From assembly GCA_964393605.1 (NCBI GenBank), contig CAYMUL010000007.1, positions 80,572 to 144,571 on the forward strand: 64,000 nt of DNA, written 5' to 3'. A program made the position numbers and the translations under genes. The notes under the pieces were generated by a model, which did not search any database, was not told where the DNA came from, and saw only the letters and a program-made list of their open reading frames with translations. This document shows, one piece after another, positions 41,632 to 51,170 of this stretch. The stretch comes from CAYMUL01 sp964393605. GTDB taxonomy: Bacteria; Bacteroidota; Ignavibacteria; Ignavibacteriales; Ignavibacteriaceae. Numbering within the stretch: the stretch's first letter is position 1; the number at the start of each line of letters is the position of its first letter.

Positions 41632-42864
41632 CTACGAGTTTTTTGTTTTCAGTTTTATAAATTTTCGTTTACCGACTTTTAAAATTGCATCATTCACAAT
41701 TCGAACAGAAACATTCATATCAGAAATTTTTTCTCCGTTAAATTGAACGCCGCCCTGTTGAATTAATCTCCGCGCCTCCGATTTCGATTCGGCAAATTTA
41801 ACGAGCGTTATTAATTCCACAACATTAATTTCGTTTGAATCTTTATTGAAAATGAATTCCGGAATTTCATCGGGAATTTCTTTCTTTATAAAAATTTTGT
41901 CGAACTCTTCTTCCGCGGCAATTGCAGATTGCTCATCATGATACATTCTCACTAAAGTCCGCGCCAATTCTCTTTTTATGTTTCGGGGATTAACATTCGC
42001 ATCGGTGAGTTGTGTTTTTATCTCACGAAGTTTTTCGTTGCTGATATCGGTTGTGAGTTCATAATAATTAAAAATAATTGAATCGGGAATTGAAAGTGTT
42101 TTACCATAAATTTCTTTCGGCGATTCTGAAATGCCGATATAATTATCGTAAGATTTGCTCATCTTCTCAACGCCGTCCGTTCCCACAATTAACGGCATCG
42201 TTAGTATAACTTGCGGCTCAACTCCGAACTCACGTTGAATATCTCTTCCAACGAGCAAATTAAATTTTTGGTCGGTGCCGCCAAGTTCAACATCGCTTTT
42301 GATTGCGACTGAATCCATCGCTTGAGCAAGCGGATAAAGCAATTCATGCATGCTTATCGGTTCATTCGCTCTAAATCTTTTTGTGAAATCATCGCGCTCC
42401 AACATTCGCGCAACGGTGTAGTGTGAAGCCAATCGGATTACATCTTCAAAATTCATTTTGCCGAGCCACTCGCTGTTGTACACTATTTTTGTTTTTTGTG
42501 AGTCGAGAATTTTAGAAGCCTGTTCGAAATAAGATTTTCCGTTCTTCCTTGTTTCATCGATGGAAAGTGCGGGACGAGTTGCGTTTCTGCCGCTCGGATC
42601 GCCAATCATTCCGGTAAAATCGCCGATGATTAAAATAGCTTGATGCCCGATGGATTGAAACTGCGCAAGTTTTCTAAGAACAACAGAATGCCCGATGTGC
42701 AAATCAGGTCGGCTGGGATCGCAACCAAGTTTGATATTTAGCGGTTTATTTTCTTTGAGAGAACGTTCAAGTTTTTTGATGAGTTCATCTTCGGGAATGA
42801 TTTCGGAAGCCCCTCTTTTAATTAGGTCCATTTGCTCGTTAATCGGCGGGAACGAGTTCTTCAA
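41632..42864 (-). CDS. tyrS: tyrosyl-tRNA synthetase
   Basis: 410 aa. Class I synthetase: HIGH at 56-59 (PDLHIGHSVVL), KMSKS at 234-238, tyrosine-site residues in GCDPSRPDLHIG and VELGGTDQKFNLLVGRD. C-terminal S4 domain ~345-405 (ESKSEARRLIQQGGVQFNGEKI). Length and the VELGGTDQ/LLVGRD pattern fit the TyrRS-TyrZ-like branch. Has its own candidate promoter overlapping the end of smpB. Confidence 0.96.
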   Translation of the reverse strand: MKNSFPPINEQMDLIKRGASEIIPEDELIKKLERSLKENKPLNIKLGCDPSRPDLHIGHSVVLRKLAQFQSIGHQAILIIGDFTGMIGDPSGRNATRPALSIDETRKNGKSYFEQASKILDSQKTKIVYNSEWLGKMNFEDVIRLASHYTVARMLERDDFTKRFRANEPISMHELLYPLAQAMDSVAIKSDVELGGTDQKFNLLVGRDIQREFGVEPQVILTMPLIVGTDGVEKMSKSYDNYIGISESPKEIYGKTLSIPDSIIFNYYELTTDISNEKLREIKTQLTDANVNPRNIKRELARTLVRMYHDEQSAIAAEEEFDKIFIKKEIPDEIPEFIFNKDSNEINVVELITLVKFAESKSEARRLIQQGGVQFNGEKISDMNVSVRIVNDAILKVGKRKFIKLKTKNS

Positions 42865-42924
42865 TATTTCTGTGTTTCTCCTTAGTAATCGGGTGATGGC
42901 ATAAAAAAATTATTTAATTCGGCG

Positions 42925-42954
42925 CAAAGTTATAAAAAAAAGAAGTGAACTCAA
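42925..42954 (-). promoter_or_regulatory. Bacteroidota-type promoter of tyrS
   Basis: On the minus strand TTG (42954-42952), 19-bp spacer, TAACTTTG (42932-42925): exact match to the TTG-N19-TAnnTTTG pattern. It overlaps the last codon of smpB and lies 60 bp before the tyrS start. Confidence 0.75.
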
Positions 42955-43409
42955 TATTTAATTTTTCTTTCCTGATCTCGTTCAAAATCTCTTTTTGCAA
43001 TCGATTCTCTTTTATCGTAAAGTTTTTTTCCTTTACACAATCCGAGTTCAACTTTCACTTTTCCTTTTTTGAAATAGAGTGAAAGGGGAATCAACGTCAA
43101 TCCTTTTTCATTCAGTTGCGAATTTATTTTCCGAATCTCATTTTTGTTAAGAAGAAGTTTCCGTGCGCGCGTCGGTTCATGATTATTGATATTTCCCTGT
43201 TCATATTCGTTGATGTGAAGACTGAGCAAATAGACTTCGCCGTTGTTGACTGTTGCATAGCTATCGACAAGATTTGCTTTTCCCGCACGCAGAGATTTAA
43301 CTTCAGTTCCGACCAAAGCAATTCCGGCTTCAAAAGTTTGAAGTATATGATATTCAAATCTCGCTTTGCGGTTTGACGTTATAATTTTTATTGATTCTTT
43401 TTCTGACAT
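42951..43409 (-). CDS. smpB: SsrA-binding protein
   Basis: 152 aa. Binds tmRNA and brings it to stalled ribosomes. Characteristic N-terminus NRKARFEYHILQTFEAGIALVGTEVKSLRAGKANLVDSYA, then LLSLHINEYEQGN, RARKLLLNKNEI and the C-terminal GKKLYDKRESIAKRDFERDQ tail (quoted in parts). Usual length. The tmRNA gene itself is not in this window. Confidence 0.96.
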   Translation of the reverse strand: MSEKESIKIITSNRKARFEYHILQTFEAGIALVGTEVKSLRAGKANLVDSYATVNNGEVYLLSLHINEYEQGNINNHEPTRARKLLLNKNEIRKINSQLNEKGLTLIPLSLYFKKGKVKVELGLCKGKKLYDKRESIAKRDFERDQERKIKY

Positions 43410-43513
43410 AACTTAAAAAATTGTGAGGGGAAAATATGAATCGACATCGCAGTTAAAAAGAGAGAAGAGCAACACCACGAAATGAAGAAATGAAAATTTA
43501 TCTGAGTTAAAAA

Positions 43514-43990
43514 TTATTTAAATGCTTTCGTAGGAATAAGAAATTCAAGTGTGCCTGCACCCAATTTAGCTTTCCCGTTGAATGAAATTTTTGCAATCAT
43601 TCCTTTTTTGAAATCGATTAAGGCGCCGCCGTATGAAATAAGATTTGAAACATGCGCTGAAAAATCAGGTTCATGCCCGAACATTGCTACGCTGCCACCA
43701 AGTTCGTTTGCAAGTGCGATTATGTCATCAGTATTGTTACCGAATGCCAAACGGGAATCAATTAAAATATCGTCTTTAAATTCAAAAACTTCTTTAGCTA
43801 TTTCGGCAGTTTCCTTTGCGCGAATCAATGGCGAGGATACTAAATAATCAAATCCGCCGATAAGATTTTTCCACGCTTCAGCCGCACGGTGCATTTTCTT
43901 TTTTCCTTCATCGGTAAGTTTTCTTTCTGAATCTGCTCTCCCGATTTTATGCTCTTCCGCTTCGCCGTGTCTTATCAAATAAATAATCAT
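43514..43990 (-). CDS. sixA: SixA-like phosphohistidine phosphatase (histidine phosphatase family)
   Basis: About 158 aa from ATG 43990, which is preceded by GGAGA; an ATG five codons upstream is in frame but overlaps that site and the previous gene. Catalytic motif YLIRHGEAEEH at the N-terminus; SSPLIRAKETAEI carries the second Arg and AMFGHEPDFSAHV the second His. Small histidine phosphatases of this type dephosphorylate phosphohistidine on phosphorelay or PTS proteins. It follows the lipoprotein gene by 8 bp. Confidence 0.87.
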   Translation of the reverse strand: MIIYLIRHGEAEEHKIGRADSERKLTDEGKKKMHRAAEAWKNLIGGFDYLVSSPLIRAKETAEIAKEVFEFKDDILIDSRLAFGNNTDDIIALANELGGSVAMFGHEPDFSAHVSNLISYGGALIDFKKGMIAKISFNGKAKLGAGTLEFLIPTKAFK

Positions 43991-43998
43991 ATTCTCTC

Positions 43999-45189
43999 CT
44001 AACAATCAACTCCGAATGAATTAATAATACTCTCGAACAAACCTCTCTGTTCGCGGTATGTGTAGATCGGTACTTCAAAAATTACTACGTAACTTGAATA
44101 ACCGCAACTGATTTCAAAAAATTGAATGTAGTTTTTTCGCACTTCCATCAAGTCCGATTCTTTTATAGTATAATCGCGGTTAATTCGAGATTTGAAATTT
44201 GGTTCTGTTTTGAATGATACTAAATCCGAGCTGCCGATTTTTATTACGCTGAAACTTGCGCCGAGACTTGTATTCAAAAAATATGTGCCGCGAACAGGAC
44301 GTGTAATCTGTTTTGTGATAGCAACGTTGCGAATAATTTTCCAATCTTCGGGAATTTTTATGTAGAAACCATCGTAACTGATTTTTGTTTTTTCTGTTGT
44401 AAGTGTCGAATCAACTTGTGTTATAACTCCGGCAGAAACTAATGCGGAACGTTGGTCTACAATTTGGTGACGGATAAAATTCGATTTAAAGTTATCAACT
44501 TCATCAAAGACGATTCTATCAAATTCATTTTTCAAACTCTCAAATTTTAGTAGAGAGCGGTTGAAGATAAATTCATCTTCGATGTAATTTGAAGTAACAC
44601 TTTTCGGGACGTCAAGTTTTGTTGCGATGACTCCTCTACTTATAAAAGATACATTTTGCTTCATAGACTTAACGCTATCATTGTATTTCAAAAAAGTTCT
44701 TAATGCGAGCGATGCGGAATAGTCCATCACGACATAAATATTCCATCTCTTCAAATGTATTTTATCGTTTGAAATATAGTCTTCAAATACTTCGAGATAT
44801 TGCAAACTATCGGCAAACGCAGTTTGGATTGTTAAATTTCCATTTAACGATTTGTCCATTAAATAGAGGTTCAAACTGCTGTCATAAATTGCAAAGCGAT
44901 TGTAAATAGGATTCGGATACTCGAGCAGACAGTAATAAAATCTAACGCGGTCTTTATTTACAATGCTATCGATGACAATCTGGTTTATTGATGTTGCGAG
45001 TGGAAATGCAGGATCGATTAGACCTTTGAGTGAATCATTTGCGGTTGTGTGTCCTTCAATTGCTCTAAATACGGCACTGCGGAACTCGCGGAATCCGATA
45101 TTTATTTTTTTCCCTTCATCTTCTTCGGAACAGCCGAAAAGAATAATTGAAGCGAATAGAATTAGTAAATACTTCTTTATATCAGTCAT
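43999..45189 (-). CDS. lipoprotein of unknown function
   Basis: 396 aa. Lipobox LFGCSE with Cys about 20. The remainder is mixed alpha/beta with no family I recognise; the C-terminal ~120 residues (YDGFYIKIPEDWKIIRN...GASFSVIKIGSSDLVSF...) look like a PsbP/'Mog1'-type compact domain, which is only an impression. TAACTTTG at 45208-45201 on the minus strand, 12 bp before the ATG, matches the -7 promoter element, but no -33 TTG is at the right distance. Probably cotranscribed with the SixA-like gene. Confidence 0.72.
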   Translation of the reverse strand: MTDIKKYLLILFASIILFGCSEEDEGKKINIGFREFRSAVFRAIEGHTTANDSLKGLIDPAFPLATSINQIVIDSIVNKDRVRFYYCLLEYPNPIYNRFAIYDSSLNLYLMDKSLNGNLTIQTAFADSLQYLEVFEDYISNDKIHLKRWNIYVVMDYSASLALRTFLKYNDSVKSMKQNVSFISRGVIATKLDVPKSVTSNYIEDEFIFNRSLLKFESLKNEFDRIVFDEVDNFKSNFIRHQIVDQRSALVSAGVITQVDSTLTTEKTKISYDGFYIKIPEDWKIIRNVAITKQITRPVRGTYFLNTSLGASFSVIKIGSSDLVSFKTEPNFKSRINRDYTIKESDLMEVRKNYIQFFEISCGYSSYVVIFEVPIYTYREQRGLFESIINSFGVDC

Positions 45190-45391
45190 TTTTTGTGTAG
45201 CAAAGTTAAGAATTTGAGGCGAATGTTTTGAATATCTTTCTTCATTTCTCGAAGAAAATTTTTGGAAATTTATAACCGAACTTAAGTAAATTTTTCGCGA
45301 GAATTTTTGACTCGTAAGTATCCTTTTGAATTAGCCACCGCACTATTTAATTTAGTTTGAATACGAAGCTACGATAATCATTGGTACTAAT

Positions 45392-47212
45392 TCAGTTCTG
45401 TGCGAAATGTTTGAGAATTTTTTCTGCTTTCGATTTTCCCACAACGCTTTTCAATTTTTCATGATCGGCATTTTTAATTTCTTCAACACTTCCAAGTTCC
45501 CGCAACAGTTTATTTGCAAGTTCTTCGCCGATGCCGTTTATTTCAGTCAGTTCGGAAGTTAGCGTGCGTTTCGATCTTCTCAAGCGATGAAACTCTATTG
45601 CGAACCGGTGCGCTTCATCTCTGATTTGTTGAAGCAATTTTAAAGACGAAGAAGTTTTAGGAAGAAGAATTGCGTCCGATTCGTTCGGAAGAAAAATTTC
45701 TTCAAGCCGTTTTGCAAGTCCGATAATATCATAATTCTGTATCTCTAATTTTCGGAGCGCAAACACAGCACTTGAAAGTTGCCCCTTACCGCCATCGACC
45801 ATTATCAATTCGGGAAGAGTTTCTTTTTCTTCAAGAAGTCTTTTATACCTGCGAGTTATCACTTCATTCATACTTTCAAAATCATCGGGACCGTTGACAG
45901 ATTTTATAATAAATTTTCTATACAAACTTCTCTTCGGTTTTCCGTTTTCGAAAACAACCATACTTGCAACGGTATCTGTGCCTTGAAGATTTGAAATATC
46001 AAAGCACTCAATTTTGTTCGGAATGTTTTTTAATCGCAAGTCTCGTTTGAGTGCGGATAGAGTATAACTTACCGCGCCTTCGCGCTTCATTCTTTGCAAT
46101 TGAATTTCCTTTAACTGCAACGATGCATTCTCTTTGCTCATTTTCAAAAATGTATGAAGCAATCCTTTTTTCGGAATATGAAATTTTACATTTTTCTTTG
46201 AGATGGTTCTCAACCAATCGAGTACAATCTCCGCATCTTCAATCTCGACTTCGAGCGCAATTTCATTGGGGATTTCTACGAGTTCATTGTAATACATTTT
46301 TATAACTGAAGAATAAATTTCCGCGAGTTCTTCATTTTCATCAACGCTGAGTTTCAGTTGTTTTTTACCAACAAGTTTTCCTTGGCGAACATTTAGAATC
46401 GAGCATGCCGCATCCTTCTCTTCTTTTGCAATTGCAATAATATCACGGTCTTTCAAATCTTCCGAAACGACAACCTGCCTTTCAGAAAGGGAACTCAACT
46501 GCGCAATTTTATTTCTGATTGAAGCCGCTTCTTCAAAATTTAATTCGGAGGAAGCAACGTTCATTTTTATTTTTAAGTCTTTAATCAGTTCATCGGTTTT
46601 ACCGTGAAGAAGTTTTACAACTTCGCCAACCATCTCTTTGTATTCAGTTTCGGAAATTAATCCTTCGCACGGACCATCACATTTTTTTATATGGTAATCG
46701 AGGCAAACTTTGAATTTTTTCTTATCAATACTTTTTTGATCGATATCAAGTCTGCAACTTCTGATTTTGAAAATCTGATTTATCATTCGTAAAGAATTTT
46801 TCATGCTTCGCACTTCGGTGAAGGGACCGAAATATTTTGAACCGTCGCGAACAATTCTGCGCGTTGGAAAAATTCTTGGAAACATTTCATTCGTTACGCG
46901 AATGTAGGGGAATGACTTATCATCTTTGAGATTGATGTTGTAGCGCGGTTTGAATTCTTTAATTAAAGTATTCTCAAGAATGAGCGCTTCAATTTCGGTC
47001 GAGGTAATAATGAGTTCGAAGTCATCAATCTTCTTTACCATTGCGAGAATTTTGGGAGAAGTTATGCCGGAGTGAAAGTAGCTTTTAACTCTGTTGCGTA
47101 GGTTTTTTGCCTTCCCGACATAAATAATTTTTTTCTTTTCGTTAAGAAATTGATAAACTCCGGGGGAAGCAGGAAGATTGTTTAATTTTGTTTCAAGAAT
47201 CTGGTTCATCAT
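45392..47212 (-). CDS. uvrC: excinuclease ABC subunit C
   Basis: 606 aa, usual length. Makes both incisions in nucleotide excision repair. GIY-YIG nuclease at ~12-90 (ASPGVYQFLNEKKKIIYVGKAKNLRNRV, in parts), Cys-rich region KVCLDYHIKKCDGPCEG, UVR motif ~205-240, RNase H-like nuclease domain with FDISNLQGTDTVASMVVFE and IMVDGGKGQ, and HhH motifs at the end (INGIGEELANKLL, VVGKSKAEKIL). Start is ATG 47212 or the next codon 47209. glgC lies 26 bp upstream on the same strand. Confidence 0.97.
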   Translation of the reverse strand: MMNQILETKLNNLPASPGVYQFLNEKKKIIYVGKAKNLRNRVKSYFHSGITSPKILAMVKKIDDFELIITSTEIEALILENTLIKEFKPRYNINLKDDKSFPYIRVTNEMFPRIFPTRRIVRDGSKYFGPFTEVRSMKNSLRMINQIFKIRSCRLDIDQKSIDKKKFKVCLDYHIKKCDGPCEGLISETEYKEMVGEVVKLLHGKTDELIKDLKIKMNVASSELNFEEAASIRNKIAQLSSLSERQVVVSEDLKDRDIIAIAKEEKDAACSILNVRQGKLVGKKQLKLSVDENEELAEIYSSVIKMYYNELVEIPNEIALEVEIEDAEIVLDWLRTISKKNVKFHIPKKGLLHTFLKMSKENASLQLKEIQLQRMKREGAVSYTLSALKRDLRLKNIPNKIECFDISNLQGTDTVASMVVFENGKPKRSLYRKFIIKSVNGPDDFESMNEVITRRYKRLLEEKETLPELIMVDGGKGQLSSAVFALRKLEIQNYDIIGLAKRLEEIFLPNESDAILLPKTSSSLKLLQQIRDEAHRFAIEFHRLRRSKRTLTSELTEINGIGEELANKLLRELGSVEEIKNADHEKLKSVVGKSKAEKILKHFAQN

Positions 47213-47238
47213 GAATACAAAATTTTGTTCGCGAATTT

Positions 47239-48480
47239 TTAATCTCTGAAAACATAATTTTTAGGAATAACAACGATGCCGCTCTCGGTTACATGAAATT
47301 TTTTAGAATCTTCAATCGGATCATATCCAATTTCGTAGCCTTGAGGCACATGAACATTCTTATCGATGATCGCTCTTCGAATTCTTGCTTTCCTTCCGAT
47401 GTTGCAATGGTTCATAATAATTGAATCGGAAATTGCCGCGTAACTATTGACCCGAACGTTAGCACCGAGTATTGATCTTTCCACCAAACCTCCGGAAACA
47501 ATTGTTCCATCGCAAATCATAGAATTCAAAGTGCGTCCGATTCTTTCTCCTTCGTGCGAAAGAGTTTTCGCCGGCGGAAATTGAAGTTGATATGTTCGCA
47601 GAGGCCAATCATTATCATATAAATTGAATTCGGGAACAACGCTTATCAAATCCATACTTGTCGAGTAATAGCTTTCGATTGTTCCGATATCTTTCCAGTA
47701 CGGTTTACTTTTTTTATTCTCATCGACGAACGGATATGCAAAAACATTTTTTTCAGATTTAATTAAGTAGGGAATTATGTCCTGTCCAAAATCATGGTTA
47801 CGAATTTTTTTGCTCTGCATCTCAACCAAACATTCACGTAAAACATCGGCGTTGAAAACATAAATTCCCATATTAACATAAGAGAATCCTGGCTTGGAAG
47901 GAATTTCTGGTGGAGTATCCGGTTTCTCAATAAATTCTGTAATGTGGTTTGCATCATCCACTCCTACAATTCCGAAGCGGCTTGCTTCATCGGCATTGAC
48001 ATCGATGCACGAAAGTGTTAAATCGGATTTCATATCAACATGATATTGAATCATCTTTTGATAATCCATTTTATAAATATGATCGCCGCTCAATAGCAAA
48101 ACCCATTTGCATCGCTTATCTGTTATGAGATTTAAGTTTTGATAAATAGCGTTCGCAGTGCCGAGATACCAATCGCCATTCACTTTTTTCTGAGGCGGAA
48201 CAGCGTAAATAAATTCACCGAGTTCTGCATTAAAAATATTCCACGCTTCGTAAAGATGTTGATTAAGAGATTCTGATTTGTACTGAACGAGTACATAAAT
48301 TTTTCTTAGCCCGGAGTTTAGACAGTTAGAGAGACTAATGTCGATGATTCTATATTTTCCGCCGAACGGAACAGAAGGTTTGCTTCTGAACGCAGTTAGG
48401 GGATGCAACCGTTCACCCTGCCCGCCGGCGAGTATCATTGTAATGGTATCTCTTATTATTGATGAACCTTGAAAAGCCAT
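47239..48480 (-). CDS. glgC: glucose-1-phosphate adenylyltransferase
   Basis: 413 aa. Makes ADP-glucose for glycogen synthesis. N-terminal nucleotidyltransferase domain: ILAGGQGERLHPLTAFRSKP, IDISLSNCLNSGLRKIYVL, LLLSGDHIYKMDYQ, FIEKPDTPP. C-terminal left-handed beta-helix ~300-400 (SMICDGTIVSGGLVERSILG). Length and motifs are those of bacterial GlgC. No other glycogen gene is close by; uvrC follows downstream. Confidence 0.96.
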   Translation of the reverse strand: MAFQGSSIIRDTITMILAGGQGERLHPLTAFRSKPSVPFGGKYRIIDISLSNCLNSGLRKIYVLVQYKSESLNQHLYEAWNIFNAELGEFIYAVPPQKKVNGDWYLGTANAIYQNLNLITDKRCKWVLLLSGDHIYKMDYQKMIQYHVDMKSDLTLSCIDVNADEASRFGIVGVDDANHITEFIEKPDTPPEIPSKPGFSYVNMGIYVFNADVLRECLVEMQSKKIRNHDFGQDIIPYLIKSEKNVFAYPFVDENKKSKPYWKDIGTIESYYSTSMDLISVVPEFNLYDNDWPLRTYQLQFPPAKTLSHEGERIGRTLNSMICDGTIVSGGLVERSILGANVRVNSYAAISDSIIMNHCNIGRKARIRRAIIDKNVHVPQGYEIGYDPIEDSKKFHVTESGIVVIPKNYVFRD

Positions 48481-48642
48481 AGTAATTCCGTTTTTATTGT
48501 TTTCTTTCTTTTACTTAATTCAATATAATAAACAGAAATATTGAAATAAAGTTTTCGGTGTTAAGAATGTATAAAAAATTTTAGTTGACCTTTGCGGATT
48601 CAATTCAAACCGGAATAAAAATAGTAACTCGTAAAAAACTTC

Positions 48643-48672
48643 TTGTCATTAATAAAGATTATATTAATTTCG
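48643..48672 (+). promoter_or_regulatory. candidate promoter of the sensor kinase operon
   Basis: TTG (48643-48645), 19-bp spacer, TAATTTCG (48665-48672), one mismatch to TAnnTTTG. It lies in the 248-bp divergent gap between glgC and the kinase gene, reading toward the kinase start at 48729. Confidence 0.5.
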
Positions 48673-48728
48673 TGCAGTTCTCTGCAAAAAAATTCTCAAC
48701 TAATTAGAAATAATTTTGAAGTTATGAA

Positions 48729-51167
48729 GTGAAACCCAGGAACATTTTTAACTCGTTACAATTGTTGCTCGCGTTAGGGATAATAACAGCCGGCACAATT
48801 CAAGTAAAAGAAAAAGCCGCCCTGCCGCTTAAACTCTTGCACTCCGCCTCAAATCTTCAAATCATCACCTCCCCTTTAAACCAAAATGAAATTCCGAACA
48901 CTTACTTAAAAACGATTGATGATATTCATGTCCACAATTTAGATGAAGTGGAATTTATCATAGACGGCAGAAAAATCGGGGACACAGTCAATGTGGCTTT
49001 ATCACGGCGCAATGCAGAAGTAGTGCAAAAACTGATTCTCATCCCTTTTTACAACGACGAATATCTTGTAATTCAATTGATTGCCGGAATTTCGTTTTTA
49101 CTAATCGGTTGGTTTGTCTTTCAAAAAAAACGTGAATTAATGGAAGCAAAAATTTTTTATGTACTGATGATTTTTGCATCTATAATTATGCTTTTAACTT
49201 GGGGAAATTATAAGATAGAACTTTTCGGAATCGGATATACATCAAGAATTTTATTCTCTGCGGCATACTTAGTTGCGCCGCTCCTGTTTCTTGATTTTAC
49301 ACTTTCATTTCCCGAATCCGTTACAGAACATCGGACGAAAATTCTTGCCGCGCTTTCATTCATAGCTGCAGTGCTGTTCATCGCGATGGCGATTACATTC
49401 CTCAGAGCCGCATCGACACAGCAAATTGAACACATCAAAAATTATTTGCTCGCGTTTGACGGTGCAAGATTTTTTCTTTCCGGTTGCATACTCTCATCAA
49501 TAGTGATTTTTGGTTATTCTTATAAAAATCTGAAAGAGGAGTCGCAAAGAAGAAAATTGCGCTGGTTGTTGCTTGGCTTTGTTGTTGGTCCGCTTAGTTT
49601 TATTGCGCTATGGGTTGTGCCTCAAGCAATCACCGGAAGCGGCTTAATTGCAGAAGAATATATTTTACTTTTAATGATTGCCGTTCCAATTACTTTTGCA
49701 ATTTCAATAATGAAATATCATATAATGAATATTGATAAACTTATCAATCGCGGTACAGTTTATTCGGTGATATTCGTATTTCTTTTTTTAGTTTATGTTT
49801 CTGCAATTGCATCAACTACTTTCATTGTCGGCTCGCTTACGGCAACTTCCACAATTTGGATTTCAATAATTGTTTCGATATTTGTAGCACTCCTTTTCCA
49901 GCCGCTTAAAAATATTACTCAAAAGGGTGTTGATAAAATTTTTTTTCAAAAAAGATACGAGTTTCGAAAAGTCGCTACAAAATTCAACGAAAAAGTTTTT
50001 GAGGAATTTTTACCTGACCGAATTATGAAACTATTTGTTACGGAATTGAATTTTAACATACCCACGGAAAAATCTGTTATACTTCTTTTAGACAGGAACG
50101 AAAAGAAGAATGCGCTGTGGTATAGTGAAAATAATTTTAAACCAAACGAAGAATTAATCAACAAATTGATTACCGCAACAAATTGGAACGCATTGCATTT
50201 TGGTGAAACTGAATGGATTGAATCCGGTGTAAATTTTGGTGATGCGGATCCCGAAATATGCAGGGAGAAAAATTTTGTACTCTATTCTGTTGTTGCCCTT
50301 GATTCCGACAAAGTTTTAGCTGCATTTTTCGGACGAAAGAAATCGGGTTTCAAATTTAGTTATGAAGATTTGGATCTCATTCAAACCATGTTGTTGCTGG
50401 GTAAAACGTCTATCGAGCAATTCTTCATGAAGCAAAAACTATTTTCGGACTTGCAAGAAATTGAAAAGCTGAAAGAATTGAATGAACTTAAATCTTATTT
50501 TGTTTCAATTGCAAGTCATGAACTGCAAACGCCTTTAACATCTATAAAAATATTTTCCGAATTGATTGCAAAAGATTCTCTTACGAGCTCCGAACGAAAT
50601 AAAAAATTTTTGAGTCTGATTGACGGCGAATGTAACCGCTTATCTTCGTTAATTAATAACATTCTTAATTTTGCAAAGATTGAAAATAATATGATTGATT
50701 TTCAAAGAGAGAGTATCGATCTAAATAAATTAATTGAAGATGCAGTTGCAAAGATGCAGTATCAATTGGAATTGAATTCCTTTGAGTGCAACAATGTATA
50801 TGATACTTCGCCTGTCATTATTAACGCGGACGCCGATGCCATACTTGAGGTATTCTTAAATCTTATTTCTAATTCAATCAAATATAGCGATAACAAAAAA
50901 GCTATCGCGATAAAAATTCAAAAAGAAAATTCATTCGCCAAAATCATTTTTGAAGATTCGGGAAAGGGAATTGATAAAAGTGATCTGCATAAAATATTTA
51001 TGCCGTTTGAAAGGGGAGTAAAAGATATTAAGAGCAGGGTGCGCGGAATCGGCTTGGGGCTGGCTATTGTTAAATTTATTATCGAACATCACGACGGCAA
51101 AATATTTGTCGAAAGCAAAGTCGGGATTGGTACAAAATTCACTATTCAATTTCCATTATTAAATTAG
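48729..51167 (+). CDS. membrane sensor histidine kinase with PDZ-like N-terminal domain
   Basis: 812 aa. An N-terminal membrane segment (~8-24) and a possible PDZ-like periplasmic region (~45-105, VHNLDEVEFIIDGRKIGDTV) precede a block of about eight membrane helices (~115-395). A GAF-like cytoplasmic domain (~420-560) follows, then HisKA with phosphoacceptor H597 in FVSIASHELQTPLTSIKIFS and an ATPase domain with NLISNSIKYS (N-box), FEDSGKGID (G1) and RGIGLGLAIVK (G2). GTG start at 48729; the ATG at 48724 leads to an immediate stop. The response regulator gene starts 3 bp after the stop. Signal sensed unknown. Confidence 0.9.
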   Translation: MKPRNIFNSLQLLLALGIITAGTIQVKEKAALPLKLLHSASNLQIITSPLNQNEIPNTYLKTIDDIHVHNLDEVEFIIDGRKIGDTVNVALSRRNAEVVQKLILIPFYNDEYLVIQLIAGISFLLIGWFVFQKKRELMEAKIFYVLMIFASIIMLLTWGNYKIELFGIGYTSRILFSAAYLVAPLLFLDFTLSFPESVTEHRTKILAALSFIAAVLFIAMAITFLRAASTQQIEHIKNYLLAFDGARFFLSGCILSSIVIFGYSYKNLKEESQRRKLRWLLLGFVVGPLSFIALWVVPQAITGSGLIAEEYILLLMIAVPITFAISIMKYHIMNIDKLINRGTVYSVIFVFLFLVYVSAIASTTFIVGSLTATSTIWISIIVSIFVALLFQPLKNITQKGVDKIFFQKRYEFRKVATKFNEKVFEEFLPDRIMKLFVTELNFNIPTEKSVILLLDRNEKKNALWYSENNFKPNEELINKLITATNWNALHFGETEWIESGVNFGDADPEICREKNFVLYSVVALDSDKVLAAFFGRKKSGFKFSYEDLDLIQTMLLLGKTSIEQFFMKQKLFSDLQEIEKLKELNELKSYFVSIASHELQTPLTSIKIFSELIAKDSLTSSERNKKFLSLIDGECNRLSSLINNILNFAKIENNMIDFQRESIDLNKLIEDAVAKMQYQLELNSFECNNVYDTSPVIINADADAILEVFLNLISNSIKYSDNKKAIAIKIQKENSFAKIIFEDSGKGIDKSDLHKIFMPFERGVKDIKSRVRGIGLGLAIVKFIIEHHDGKIFVESKVGIGTKFTIQFPLLN

Positions 51168-51170
51168 CAC

